Of a DNA stretch of 64,000 nucleotides, positions 37,106 to 46,316 are shown piece after piece (position 1 is the first letter of the stretch; the number at the start of each line of letters is the position of its first letter). The position numbers and the translations under genes are program-made. The stretch lies in contig NZ_JBHUIZ010000006.1 in assembly GCF_042683165.1 (NCBI RefSeq), forward strand, positions 310,001 through 374,000, read 5' to 3'. The DNA is from Tigheibacillus halophilus. Its GTDB lineage: Bacteria > Bacillota > Bacilli > Bacillales > Amphibacillaceae. The notes below the pieces were generated by a model. That model had not been told where the DNA came from. It made no database searches and saw nothing but the letters and a program-made list of their open reading frames with translations.

Positions 37106-37993
37106 CTATTTGCTCCTGAAATACGCCAGCACTGCTGTGATAAAGCACTGTACCAACGGAGACAAGTAGCGGTTTTTATCATAGGCGATATATACATTGC
37201 GTGAAAGTCCAATGTCTTGAATCGGTTTAGCGATACATCCCGGCAGGTTGCTGTAATGTACATAATTTTGCGGAACGATAGAAATGCCGAGATTATTTTC
37301 AACCAAACTGCAGCAGGTTTCAAAGCGTTCAATTTCGCAATTGATTTGCAATGGTATACCTGCTTTTTGAAAGGCACTCATAATGTCGTTCCTGGTTTGA
37401 AACCCTTCTTTGCACACAATAAAGTCTTGTTGCGCAAAATCCGCCAGCTGCAAGCAGGATTTGCTTTCAAGCGCATGCCCTTTCGGAAGCAGAGCGACCA
37501 ACTTTTCATCGTAAATTGGCAAGGTCGTAATATCCTCATTTTGTACATACTGATTGGTAATCGCTACATGAATATCGAAATTATTCAAGGCTTTCTCCAC
37601 ATCATTCAGACTCAGCGTTTCCAAAAGACTGATGCGGACATCAGGATAAGCCAGCTTGAATTCCTGTAAGATTTTTGGAATGAAAAACATGGAAGATTCA
37701 ATGAGGCCGATTTCCAGTTTATGCGGCCCATTTTCTTTCAGACGGAAAAATTCCCCGGTTACACTTTCAAAATGCTTCAGCAGCTTTATTGCCTCGGAGT
37801 AAACAATTTCCCCTTCATTGGTAATGCGCAGTATTTTCGCTGAGCGGTCAATGAGTATCAAACCGACCTCATCTTCCAGCTTTTTAATCGCAGCGCTAAG
37901 TGATGGCTGTGAGATATGCAACTGTTCCGCTGCTTTTGTAAACGATTTATTTTCCACAATGGCAGCAAAGTAGCTGAGCTGCTTGATATCCAT
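37106..37993 (-). CDS. LysR-family regulator next to hut
   Basis: This LysR-type regulator has 295 residues. The N-terminal winged helix-turn-helix (SFTKAAEQLHISQPSLSAAIKKLEDEVG) is followed by a type-2 periplasmic-binding-like effector domain. The ATG at 37993 gives MDIKQLSYFAAIVENKSF, the standard LysR start. It is divergent from hutG, and the inverted repeat ATAAGTA/TACTTAT in the shared region overlaps the hutG promoter, so control of the hut operon by histidine or urocanate is likely. Bacillus subtilis uses HutP instead; a LysR is used in some staphylococci. Confidence 0.85.
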   Translation of the reverse strand: MDIKQLSYFAAIVENKSFTKAAEQLHISQPSLSAAIKKLEDEVGLILIDRSAKILRITNEGEIVYSEAIKLLKHFESVTGEFFRLKENGPHKLEIGLIESSMFFIPKILQEFKLAYPDVRISLLETLSLNDVEKALNNFDIHVAITNQYVQNEDITTLPIYDEKLVALLPKGHALESKSCLQLADFAQQDFIVCKEGFQTRNDIMSAFQKAGIPLQINCEIERFETCCSLVENNLGISIVPQNYVHYSNLPGCIAKPIQDIGLSRNVYIAYDKNRYLSPLVQCFITAVLAYFRSK

Positions 37994-38036
37994 GATGACA
38001 CCCCACTCATAGACAAAAACTATCAAAATATAATAA

Positions 38037-38070
38037 ATAAGTATTTGTCTTTATAGTATAGACTACTTAT
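38037..38070. promoter_or_regulatory. Candidate LysR operator
   Basis: ATAAGTA (38037-38043) and TACTTAT (38064-38070) are inverted around 20 nt. They touch the -35 box and overlap the -10 box of the hutG promoter. Confidence 0.4.
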
Positions 38071-38073
38071 AAT
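38045..38073 (+). promoter_or_regulatory. SigA-type promoter of the hut operon
   Basis: TTGTCT (38045-38050), a 17-base spacer and a perfect TATAAT (38068-38073) lie about 40 bases upstream of the hutG start. Confidence 0.7.
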
Positions 38074-38114
38074 TTTCAATAAAGAAATAGCTTTTTATAT
38101 GGAGGTGATTCATA

Positions 38115-39059
38115 ATGTATACAACACCTAACACGCAGCTGTGGACTGGTCGTTTAGATGGCGACCTGCCCGAAGAGAGAAGGTTTCACCAGGTGATTCA
38201 GCTGCAAGCAAATCAATCTGTCAGCAAAAATAAAAGCGCTTTCAGTATAATTGGGTTTGCCAGCGATGAAGGTGTACGCCGCAATCAAGGCAGAATCGGG
38301 GCAAGAAAAGGACCGGATGCGATCCGAAAGCAGTTGGCAAAGCTGCCATATTGTCTGCCGGAGGAAGCACAATTGTATGATGCAGGTGACGTCCATTGTA
38401 ATAATGGTTTGCTGGAAGCAGCGCAAAGAGAACTGGGTGAAAAGGTTCATGAGCAGTTAAGCACTCATAATATTCCCATTATTTTTGGCGGCGGACATGA
38501 AACATTTTATGGCCATTATCTCGGTATCCGTAAATTTCTGGGAGTTGAAAAGAAAATAGGCATCATCAACATCGATGCGCATTTTGATTTGCGCGATGAT
38601 GACATCCCTTCCTCGGGAACAATGTTTCGCCAGGTTTTGGAGCGGGATGCCAATGCCGGCTATTTATGTTTGGGAATCCAGCGGTTTGGCAATACCAAGG
38701 CTTTGTTTGATGCTTCTGCTCAATTTGGCTGCGAATACGTACTGGAAGAGAATGTGCGTTTTTCGCAGATAAGTGATGTATTCAAGCAGATTGATAGCTT
38801 TGCGAAAAAACATGACTTTATTATTTTCACCTTATGTATGGATGCTATCGATGCATCCGCAGCACCGGGAGTGAGTGCACCTTCACCACTGGGGATGAAC
38901 CCGAAACTGGTCAAAGTATTGCTGAAATATATTGCCGCAAACGAAAAAACCATCAGTTTTGACATTTCAGAGGTAAACCCGGAAATAGACGAGAGTGAAA
39001 AAACAGCAAGACTGGCTGCATATCTTGTAGCAGAAACACTGGATGGATTTTGTAAGTAA
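38115..39059 (+). CDS. hutG: Formimidoylglutamase HutG
   Basis: This ureohydrolase-family enzyme (314 residues) splits N-formimidoyl-L-glutamate to glutamate and formamide, the last step of histidine breakdown. Two-manganese ligands are visible in GGGHETFYGHY, NIDAHFDLRDD and MDAIDASAAPGVSAPSP. The start follows GGAGGTGA. It leads the operon hutG-hutU-hutI; in Bacillus subtilis the order is hutH-U-I-G, so the order differs. Confidence 0.92.
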   Translation: MYTTPNTQLWTGRLDGDLPEERRFHQVIQLQANQSVSKNKSAFSIIGFASDEGVRRNQGRIGARKGPDAIRKQLAKLPYCLPEEAQLYDAGDVHCNNGLLEAAQRELGEKVHEQLSTHNIPIIFGGGHETFYGHYLGIRKFLGVEKKIGIINIDAHFDLRDDDIPSSGTMFRQVLERDANAGYLCLGIQRFGNTKALFDASAQFGCEYVLEENVRFSQISDVFKQIDSFAKKHDFIIFTLCMDAIDASAAPGVSAPSPLGMNPKLVKVLLKYIAANEKTISFDISEVNPEIDESEKTARLAAYLVAETLDGFCK

Positions 39060-39092
39060 AACTTATATTGCGTTGAAAGGGGAGGCTTTTTC

Positions 39093-40775
39093 ATGACAAT
39101 GATTGCAAAGGACAAGGTTGCGCAGTACAGGGGGACCGATCTGCACACAAAAGGCTGGCTGCAGGAGGCGGCATTACGTATGTTGAACAATAACCTCCAC
39201 CCGGATGTTGCGGAAAATCCGGATGCATTGGTAGTGTATGGCGGGATTGGCAAGGCGGCTAGAAATTGGGATTGTTACGAAGCGATTGTCAACGAACTGA
39301 AACGCCTGGAGAATGACGAAACTTTACTGATTCAATCAGGAAAACCAGTAGCCGTCTTTCAAACACATGCAGACGCACCAAGAGTGCTCATTGCCAATTC
39401 CAATCTTGTACCGGAATGGGCCAATTGGGAGCATTTTCATGAATTGGATCGAAAAGGTCTGATGATGTACGGCCAAATGACGGCAGGCAGTTGGATTTAT
39501 ATTGGCAGTCAAGGGATTTTGCAAGGAACCTATGAAACGTTTGCGGAATGTGCACGGCAGCATTTTGCTGGCAGTCTGAAAGGTACTATCACGTTAACAG
39601 CGGGGCTGGGAGGCATGGGAGGTGCCCAGCCTTTGGCGGTCACCTTGAACGAGGGGGTCTGTATAGCGATTGAAGTGGATCCGCATCGTATTGACCGTCG
39701 TCTGGAAACAAAATATTTGGATACCCGTGCGGACACTCTGGATGAAGCAATCCGACTGGCAAAAGATGCCCGCAATGCAGGCAGACCATTATCGATTGGC
39801 TTGCTGGGAAATGCGGCGGAAATCCTGCCCAAAATGCTTGAAAAAGGGTTTATACCGGATGTGCTGACAGATCAGACGTCTGCACATGATCCACTCAATG
39901 GGTATGTGCCGGCCAGCTTATCCCTGGAAGAATCAGAAAAATTGCGGGGGGACGATCCGGAAAAATACGTCCGCCTTTCCAAACAAAGTATCGCTCTGCA
40001 TGTACAGGCGATGCTGGAGATGCAGAGGAAATCTGCCATCACATTTGATTATGGGAATAATATCCGCCAGGTGGCCAAGGACGAAGGTGTAGAGAATGCG
40101 TTTGATTTTCCAGGCTTTGTTCCAGCATATATCCGTCCGCAGTTTTGTGAAGGAAAAGGACCATTTCGCTGGGTAGCGCTTTCTGGTGATCCGGAGGATA
40201 TTTACAAAACGGATGAAGTCATCTTAAAGGAATTCAGCGATAATGAAGCACTTTGCAAATGGATCCGTATGGCCAGAGAGAAAGTGCAATTCCAGGGGCT
40301 GCCATCCAGGATTTGCTGGCTGGGATATGGAGAGCGGGCTAGATTTGGAAAAATCATTAATGAAATGGTAGCTAAGGGGGAAATCAAAGCACCAATTGTC
40401 ATTGGACGTGACCATCTTGATTCAGGTTCCGTTGCTTCACCGAATCGTGAAACCGAAGGAATGAAGGATGGAAGCGATGCCGTTGCAGATTGGCCCATAC
40501 TGAATGCACTGATCAATAGTGTGGGCGGTGCCAGCTGGGTGAGTGTACACCATGGCGGCGGAGTTGGTATGGGCTACTCGATTCATGCCGGAATGGTGAT
40601 TGTTGCAGATGGTACCAAGGAAGCTGAAAAGCGTCTGGAAAGGGTGCTGACAACGGATCCGGGAATGGGAATCGTCCGGCATGTTGATGCAGGATACGCC
40701 AAAGCAAAGGAGACAGCCGAGAGCAAAGGGGTTCATATCCCCATGTTGCAAGACAAAGGAGATATCAATAAATGA
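39093..40775 (+). CDS. hutU: Urocanate hydratase HutU
   Basis: This protein has 560 residues, the normal family length. It uses tightly bound NAD+ to convert urocanate to imidazolonepropionate. Conserved blocks are VVYGGIGKAARNWDCYEAI, LIANSNLVPEWANWEHF, the NAD-binding LTAGLGGMGGAQPLA, DQTSAHDPLNGY and the C-terminal GGASWVSVHHGGGVGMGYS. It starts behind GGGGAGG and overlaps hutI by four bases, so the two are translationally coupled. Confidence 0.96.
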   Translation: MTMIAKDKVAQYRGTDLHTKGWLQEAALRMLNNNLHPDVAENPDALVVYGGIGKAARNWDCYEAIVNELKRLENDETLLIQSGKPVAVFQTHADAPRVLIANSNLVPEWANWEHFHELDRKGLMMYGQMTAGSWIYIGSQGILQGTYETFAECARQHFAGSLKGTITLTAGLGGMGGAQPLAVTLNEGVCIAIEVDPHRIDRRLETKYLDTRADTLDEAIRLAKDARNAGRPLSIGLLGNAAEILPKMLEKGFIPDVLTDQTSAHDPLNGYVPASLSLEESEKLRGDDPEKYVRLSKQSIALHVQAMLEMQRKSAITFDYGNNIRQVAKDEGVENAFDFPGFVPAYIRPQFCEGKGPFRWVALSGDPEDIYKTDEVILKEFSDNEALCKWIRMAREKVQFQGLPSRICWLGYGERARFGKIINEMVAKGEIKAPIVIGRDHLDSGSVASPNRETEGMKDGSDAVADWPILNALINSVGGASWVSVHHGGGVGMGYSIHAGMVIVADGTKEAEKRLERVLTTDPGMGIVRHVDAGYAKAKETAESKGVHIPMLQDKGDINK

Positions 40776-42064
40776 CAGAAAAATTATTTATCGCACATGC
40801 ATCCCAGTTAATTACAATCGATGGACATACAGAAGAGCCTGCCAAAAAGCAGGGCATGCAGGAATTAGGCCTTCTCACAGATGGCAGCTTACTTATCGAA
40901 AACGGTAAAATAACGGCGCTTGGCCCCCATGAACAAATGGTAAGGGATTATAAGGAAACAATAGCTGAGGCAAAAATGATTGACGCCACAGGAAAAATTG
41001 TCACACCTGGACTAATCGACCCGCATACGCATCTGGTTCACGCTGGCACACGGGAAAATGAATATGCCATGCGGCTGCAGGGGAAGACCTATATGGAAAT
41101 TATGAATGCAGGGGGCGGGATTCACGCAACAACTGAGGCAACAAGAGCGGCTACTTTTGAACAGCTGTATCAAGAATCGAAACAGCGCCTGGATACATTT
41201 TTGCAATATGGGGTTACGACAATTGAAGCGAAAAGCGGATATGGGCTGTCGCTGGAACATGAATGCAAGCAGCTGGAGGTTGCCAGGCAATTAAACAGTG
41301 ACCATCCAATTGATATTGTTTCTACGTTCATGGGCGCACATGCCGTACCGTCAGGAGAAGATGCGGATCATTTTGTGCAGCGTGTGGCTGAGGAAATGAT
41401 TCCAGTCGTTGCAGAGAAAAAGCTTGCGGAATTTAATGATGTATTTTGCGAACGGGGAGTTTTTACACCGGAGCAATCTAAAGCGATTTTGCTTGCCGGG
41501 GAGCGTCATGGTTTGCGAGCCAAAATCCATGCCGATGAAATTGAACCATATGGCGGAGCAGAACTGGCAGCCGAAGTAGGAGCCATTTCTGCAGATCATT
41601 TGCTGCGCGCTTCGGATAAAGGTATCGAGCAAATGGCGGAAAATAATGTCATTGGCGTGCTGCTGCCCGGAACGGCATTCTTCCTGATGGCAGATTTCGC
41701 AAAAGCAAGGAGGATGATTGATCAAGGTGTAGCCGTCGCGCTGTCGACTGATGCCAATCCAGGTTCTTCTCCAACATTATCCTTGCAGTTTATCATGAAC
41801 CTTGGCTGTTTGAAAATGGGCATGACACCGGAGGAAGTGCTGGTGGCTGCAACAATTAACGCAGCGCATGCCATTGGTAAAGCACATGAAATCGGCAGTC
41901 TTGAAGCTGGCAAGCGAGCCGATATCGCTATATTCGATGTTCCGAATTATTATATGCTCTCCTATCAATACGGCATGAACCATATTGATACCGTCATTAA
42001 AAATGGCCATGTTGTTGTACAGCACAAACAATTGCAAGAAGGTGTTGGGACCACATCGAAATGA
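40772..42064 (+). CDS. hutI: Imidazolonepropionase HutI
   Basis: This amidohydrolase (430 residues) opens imidazolone-5-propionate to formimidoylglutamate. The metal motif DPHTHLVHAGTRENEY, STFMGAHAVP, KIHADEIEPYGGAELA and ALSTDANPGSSPT are family hallmarks. Its ATGA overlaps the hutU stop. The pathway step lies between HutU and HutG, so this operon can take urocanate to glutamate. Confidence 0.95.
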   Translation: MTEKLFIAHASQLITIDGHTEEPAKKQGMQELGLLTDGSLLIENGKITALGPHEQMVRDYKETIAEAKMIDATGKIVTPGLIDPHTHLVHAGTRENEYAMRLQGKTYMEIMNAGGGIHATTEATRAATFEQLYQESKQRLDTFLQYGVTTIEAKSGYGLSLEHECKQLEVARQLNSDHPIDIVSTFMGAHAVPSGEDADHFVQRVAEEMIPVVAEKKLAEFNDVFCERGVFTPEQSKAILLAGERHGLRAKIHADEIEPYGGAELAAEVGAISADHLLRASDKGIEQMAENNVIGVLLPGTAFFLMADFAKARRMIDQGVAVALSTDANPGSSPTLSLQFIMNLGCLKMGMTPEEVLVAATINAAHAIGKAHEIGSLEAGKRADIAIFDVPNYYMLSYQYGMNHIDTVIKNGHVVVQHKQLQEGVGTTSK

Positions 42065-42077
42065 TGGAGGGATTGCT

Positions 42078-43409
42078 ATGGAAAATCCACAGGCAATGAT
42101 GATAGAAGAAAAGCAAAAGAATGCAAGCGGAAAAAATATTGCCAAATTCGTGTTCTTTAGCGCAATTGGCGCATTCACTTTTTTTATCCCCATCAAGATA
42201 AACGGAGAATCGACTATACTATTGGATCATATCGTCACTTTTGTGCAGCATACAGTGCCTTCTGTTATCCCTTACTATATTTTACTGGTGATTATTTTCG
42301 GCGCAGTATATCCTTTCATCAACAAGTCATGGAATAAAGATGCAGTGAATATCGGACTGTCTATATTCAAGTTGATTGGCATGATTGTCGCCTTTATGCT
42401 TGTATTTGATTTTGGACCGGCATGGCTGTTTGATCCGGATATGGGGCCATTTCTTTTTAATAGTCTGGTCACTTCTGTTGGTGTATTAGTACCAATTGGC
42501 GCCATATTCCTGGCACTGCTCGTCGGGTACGGCCTGCTGGAATTTATCGGTGTCCTTGTCCAGCCGATCATGCGGCCGGTATGGAAAACACCAGGCCGTT
42601 CAGCTGTCGATGCTGTTGCATCATTTGTCGGCAGTTATTCGATTGGCTTGTTAATCACGAACAAAGTATATAAAGAAGGGATGTATACGAAGCAGGAAGC
42701 CGCCATAATTGCTACCGGTTTTTCAACCGTATCGGCAACATTCATGATTGTTGTCGCAAAAACACTGGGAATAATGGACATTTGGAATACGTATTTTTGG
42801 GTGACATTGGTGGTGACATTTTTCGTGACAGCCATCACAGTTCGTATGTGGCCATTGAATAAGATCAGTAAAGAATATTACGCTGGAAAAGGGAAGCCGG
42901 AAGTTATTGTAAAAAGCAACCGCCTACGTGAAGCCTGGAGACAGGGTATGGACGCAGCAGACAATGCTTTGCCTATCTTAAAAAACATCGGGGTGAATTT
43001 AAAGGACGGCCTGATTATGACAGGTGCTATTTTACCATCGATTTTATCGGTCGGCTTACTTGGTCTGGTGCTGGCAACGTATACGCCTTTCTTTGATATA
43101 CTTGGGTATATTTTCTTACCTTTCACATGGCTTGTCCATTTGCCAGAGCCACTGCTCGCTGCAAAGGCATCGGCCATTGAGATTGCGGAAATGTTTTTGC
43201 CGGCACTATTAGTCACGAGTGCTTCACTGGTTACAAAATTTGTCATTGCTGTATTATCTGTATCCGCGATTATCTTTTTCTCAGCTTTGGTGCCATGTAT
43301 TTTATCAACAGACATTCCAATCAGCATTCCTCAACTATTAGTAATTTGGGTGGAGCGAACGATATTGACAATTGTGATCGTAACTCCAATTGCCTATCTG
43401 CTGTTGTAG
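42078..43409 (+). CDS. YjiH-family membrane protein (putative hut permease)
   Basis: This protein has 443 residues and about ten membrane segments, with the nucleoside-recognition/gate domain seen in YjiH proteins (SFVGSYSIGLLITNKVYKEG, IATGFSTVSATFMIVVAK, LVPCILSTDIPISIP). The ATG at 42078 follows GGAGGG, only 13 bases after hutI. Sitting last in the hut operon, it is a good candidate for uptake of histidine or urocanate in place of HutM, but transport by this family is not well documented. Confidence 0.75.
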   Translation: MENPQAMMIEEKQKNASGKNIAKFVFFSAIGAFTFFIPIKINGESTILLDHIVTFVQHTVPSVIPYYILLVIIFGAVYPFINKSWNKDAVNIGLSIFKLIGMIVAFMLVFDFGPAWLFDPDMGPFLFNSLVTSVGVLVPIGAIFLALLVGYGLLEFIGVLVQPIMRPVWKTPGRSAVDAVASFVGSYSIGLLITNKVYKEGMYTKQEAAIIATGFSTVSATFMIVVAKTLGIMDIWNTYFWVTLVVTFFVTAITVRMWPLNKISKEYYAGKGKPEVIVKSNRLREAWRQGMDAADNALPILKNIGVNLKDGLIMTGAILPSILSVGLLGLVLATYTPFFDILGYIFLPFTWLVHLPEPLLAAKASAIEIAEMFLPALLVTSASLVTKFVIAVLSVSAIIFFSALVPCILSTDIPISIPQLLVIWVERTILTIVIVTPIAYLLL

Positions 43410-43437
43410 CGGACAATGACAGGTATTGGTTGAGTCG

Positions 43438-43470
43438 AAGGGCAGCTCTCTTTACAAGGCTGCCCTTTGG
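43438..43470 (+). terminator. Hairpin after the hut operon
   Basis: AAGGGCAGC pairs with GCTGCCCTT (9 bp) around 12 nt. The T-run is short (TTTGG), so termination strength is uncertain. Confidence 0.5.
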
Positions 43471-43543
43471 TGTGCTGGTCTGCGTAGCACTTGGAAGATA
43501 GTTTTCCGTCCCATACGCTTTATGTTTTTTATACATGTAACAG

Positions 43544-43573
43544 CGAAAGCGCTTGAAAATTAAAGCGTTTGCA
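43544..43573. promoter_or_regulatory. Two adjoining cre-like boxes
   Basis: CGAAAGCGCTTGAA (43544-43557) matches 11 of 14 and TTAAAGCGTTTGCA (43560-43573) 12 of 14 positions of TGWAANCGNTNWCA. Both overlap the -35 box and spacer of the uxaC promoter, as expected for CcpA repression. Confidence 0.6.
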
Positions 43574-43581
43574 ATTATGAT
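43553..43581 (+). promoter_or_regulatory. Promoter of the uxaC-lar operon
   Basis: TTGAAA (43553-43558), a 17-base spacer and TATGAT (43576-43581). It is the only good promoter upstream of uxaC and may drive everything to larC2. Confidence 0.65.
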
Positions 43582-43599
43582 GATGTTAGGTTTAGTTTG

Positions 43600-43618
43600 T
43601 TTGTTTACTAGCCAAATT
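43600..43618. promoter_or_regulatory. Operator-like dyad, degenerate copy
   Basis: TTTGTTTACTAGCCAAATT keeps both half-sites (TTTGTTT and CAAATT) of the palindrome at 63278 and matches 13 of 19 positions. It lies just downstream of the promoter start point. Confidence 0.4.
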
Positions 43619-43704
43619 ATAAATAATTCAAATTTCGCAAGCTAGCAAGAAAGACGTCTCAATGCATATTGGTAAACGTTCAGTTAACTGTTGTATTCAA
43701 CTGG

Positions 43705-43790
43705 GGATCCGCTTTGGAAAAACACTGCGCTTTCCGTGGGCGGCTGGTGAGCCCTTGCGCTTTGCGCTATCAACAGCTTTCTGTCGTAAC
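43705..43790. repeat. Probable partial interspersed repeat
   Basis: The sequence GGATCCGCTTTGGAAAAA, then CGCTTTCCGTGGGCGGCTGG and TGAGCCC, recalls the palindromic GC-rich intergenic repeats of Bacillaceae genomes, in truncated form. This is recalled from general pattern and not checked. Confidence 0.3.
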
Positions 43791-43833
43791 TGTACATTAG
43801 TTAATTAAAATAAATAGTTGAGGTGGTAAAAAG

Positions 43834-45237
43834 ATGAAGACTTTTATAACGGATGATTTTCTGCTTTATAACGACACGGCACAAGATTTGTTCCATCATG
43901 TTGCTAAGAAGCAGCCTATCATAGACTACCATAATCATTTGAACCAGCATGAGATATTAGCAGATAAACAGTATGATAACTTAACGGAAATCTGGCTTGG
44001 CGGCGACCATTATAAATGGCGGGCGATGCGTGCAAACGGTGTGGAGGAAGCATATATTACCGGAAGCAAATCGAGTGAAGAGAAATTCAAGGCATGGGCT
44101 AGGACAGTTCCGCATACATTCGGAAATCCGCTTTACCATTGGACACATATAGAATTGCAGAGGTATTTCGGTATTGACGAATTACTGAATGAAAAAAGTG
44201 CGCCAGCCATTTATGAAGAGGCAAACAGACAGCTGCGCACGCCAAAATTGTCTGTCAGATCCATTCTGGATAAAGAAAATGTCGTGTTTATAGGTACGAC
44301 AGATGATCCGACAGACGATCTTCTGGCACACCAACAATTGGCGAAGGAGAAGGGTTTCAACATTCAGGTATCTCCTTCATTCCGCCCGGATCAAGCGATT
44401 GCGATTGAAAAAGCAAATTTTCCATCTTGGATTGAGAAGCTGGAGCAATGTACAGGGGACAAAGTTGACACGTATGACAAGCTGCTGCAAGCATTAGAAA
44501 GCCGCGTAGCATTCTTTTCGGAAATAGGATGCAGGAGCTCGGATCACAGTATCGGGGTCATGTTTTACGAAGAAGCTACTGCCGTTGAGCTGAACGCGAT
44601 TTTCCAAAAACGTTTGCAGGGAGAGCTGCTAAGTGAAAAAGAAGTAAACAAATTCAAAACGCAGTTGTTGCTCGCGCTTGGGGAAATGTATGCGGATAAG
44701 GGTTGGGCAATGCAATTACATCTTGGCGCGTTGCGGAATAACAATACGCGTATGTTCGCAAAGCTTGGACCTGACAGTGGTTATGATGCCATTGGCGATT
44801 CATTGCTCGCAAATAAATTATCCCGATTTCTCGATGCTTTGGAGGCAAAGGAAAAATTGCCGAAAACGGTTTTGTACAGTCTGAATTCCAAGGACTATCA
44901 TGTACTGGCAGCAATGGCGGGCAATTACCAAAATGCGGAGGTTGCAGGCAAGGTCCAGTTTGGAACAGCATGGTGGTTCAATGATTCGATTGATGGTATG
45001 GAAAACCAGATGAAAATCCTCGCGAATATCGGGCTCATTAGCAATTTCATCGGTATGCTGACTGATTCCCGGAGTTTTTTATCTTTTTCAAGACATGATT
45101 ATTTCCGCAGGATCTTATGCAATTTTCTCGGGACCTGGGTAGAAGAAAAGAAAATTCCAAAGGATATGGACTTGCTTGAAACATATGTGAAAAATATTTG
45201 TTATGATAATGCTAAACATTATTTCAATTTGCAATAA
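43834..45237 (+). CDS. uxaC: Glucuronate isomerase UxaC
   Basis: This protein has 467 residues, full family length. It interconverts D-glucuronate with D-fructuronate and D-galacturonate with D-tagaturonate, the first cytosolic step of uronate catabolism. Metal and catalytic blocks are IDYHNHLNQHEI, the GTTDDPTDD segment, MQLHLGALRNNNTRM, FGTAWWFNDSIDGM, and the late MLTDSRSFLSFSRHDYFRRILC. The ATG follows GAGGTGG. It heads a run of + strand genes (larC1, AEC, larA-like, larB, larC2) with no terminator until 49941, and has a cre-controlled promoter. Confidence 0.95.
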   Translation: MKTFITDDFLLYNDTAQDLFHHVAKKQPIIDYHNHLNQHEILADKQYDNLTEIWLGGDHYKWRAMRANGVEEAYITGSKSSEEKFKAWARTVPHTFGNPLYHWTHIELQRYFGIDELLNEKSAPAIYEEANRQLRTPKLSVRSILDKENVVFIGTTDDPTDDLLAHQQLAKEKGFNIQVSPSFRPDQAIAIEKANFPSWIEKLEQCTGDKVDTYDKLLQALESRVAFFSEIGCRSSDHSIGVMFYEEATAVELNAIFQKRLQGELLSEKEVNKFKTQLLLALGEMYADKGWAMQLHLGALRNNNTRMFAKLGPDSGYDAIGDSLLANKLSRFLDALEAKEKLPKTVLYSLNSKDYHVLAAMAGNYQNAEVAGKVQFGTAWWFNDSIDGMENQMKILANIGLISNFIGMLTDSRSFLSFSRHDYFRRILCNFLGTWVEEKKIPKDMDLLETYVKNICYDNAKHYFNLQ

Positions 45238-45354
45238 GAGAAGGAAAGAACATTGTCTTTATTGCATCAAGTGATATGCACTCCCAGTCTAAGCGGCGGG
45301 TACGCTTGCCATCATAGTTGGAAGTGACACATAACAGGAAGGGAGCTGCCCATT

Positions 45355-46263
45355 TTGAAGACATTGTATTTGGATTGTTTTTCGGGAATTAGCGGAGATA
45401 TGATGATTGGTGCATTACTGGATGCAGGCGGAGATTTTGAACATCTTAAAACAGAGCTGCGAAAACTTGCCATCACAGACGAGTATGAACTGAACATGAA
45501 AAAAGTAGTTAAAAATGGTATTACAAGTACGAAATTCGATGTTGTGTTGAAGAATGAGGAAGAGAATCACGATCATTCGGGGCATTCTCATTTAGACGAC
45601 CATACGTATGCTCAGGAGAACCACGGTGCACATGCACACCACCATGATCATGAGGCGCATGAAGCACATGCACATCATCAGGAACAGGAAGACAAGGAGC
45701 CGGCGCACGGGCACCATCACCATCATCATGGGCATGATCATGGACATAGTCATGCGCACCGTTCTTATAAGGATATCGTGAAGATGATTGAAACAGCAGA
45801 CTTTTCCGATGGTGTAAAAAATGCCGCATTGAAAATCTTCAAGAAAATTGGTGAGGCTGAAGGGCGGATTCATGGCATGGAATTGGATCAGGTCCATTTT
45901 CATGAAGTTGGTGCGGTCGATTCCATTATTGACATTGTCGGCACAGCAATCTTACTTGACCAGCTTGGTATTGCATCCGTCAAATCAGCCGCGGTACCAG
46001 TCGGCTCAGGGAAAATCTATATTGATCATGGCGTTTATCCTGTTCCGGCTCCGGCTACCCTGGAGATTTTAAGAGGGGTACCGATTCAGAAAAGTGAGCT
46101 GAAATCGGAGCTTACTACGCCGACGGGGGCAGGCATTGTGGCTGTCATGACAGAAACATTTGAAAATTTCCCGACAATGAAAGTCGAGGCCATCGGGTAT
46201 GGAGCGGGGACCAAAACGTTCCCGAACCATCCGAACGTATTGCGTGTGGTCATCGGCGAGTGA
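45355..46263 (+). CDS. larC1: LarC N-terminal half (LarC1), His-rich nickel protein
   Basis: LarC inserts nickel into the pincer cofactor of LarA enzymes, using CTP. This chain has 302 residues, starts at TTG behind GGAAGGGAG and opens with LYLDCFSGISGDMMIGALLDAG. Residues ~72-135 contain 27 histidines in 64 positions, a likely nickel store. The catalytic-type block VHFHEVGAVDSIIDIVG follows, and it stops after GYGAGTKTFPNHPNVLRVVIGE, exactly where full LarC goes on to its second half. That half (LarC2) is encoded 3.2 kb downstream at 49460. Confidence 0.92.
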   Translation: MKTLYLDCFSGISGDMMIGALLDAGGDFEHLKTELRKLAITDEYELNMKKVVKNGITSTKFDVVLKNEEENHDHSGHSHLDDHTYAQENHGAHAHHHDHEAHEAHAHHQEQEDKEPAHGHHHHHHGHDHGHSHAHRSYKDIVKMIETADFSDGVKNAALKIFKKIGEAEGRIHGMELDQVHFHEVGAVDSIIDIVGTAILLDQLGIASVKSAAVPVGSGKIYIDHGVYPVPAPATLEILRGVPIQKSELKSELTTPTGAGIVAVMTETFENFPTMKVEAIGYGAGTKTFPNHPNVLRVVIGE

Positions 46264-46316
46264 TGACATTGCCTGCTATGCTTTATGCTGCAATGCCAGC
46301 CTGAGGGGTTTACAAG

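Larger units (their letters stand above)
43410..43833. other. Regulatory intergenic region between hut and uxaC
   Basis: In order it holds a hut terminator-like hairpin (43438), two overlapping cre-like boxes on a good promoter (43544-43581), a TTTG/CAAA operator-like dyad (43600), and at about 43705-43790 a segment (GCGCTTTCCGTGGGCGGCTG and following) that resembles part of the palindromic interspersed repeats common in Bacillaceae. The uxaC leader would be about 240 nt. Confidence 0.5.
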
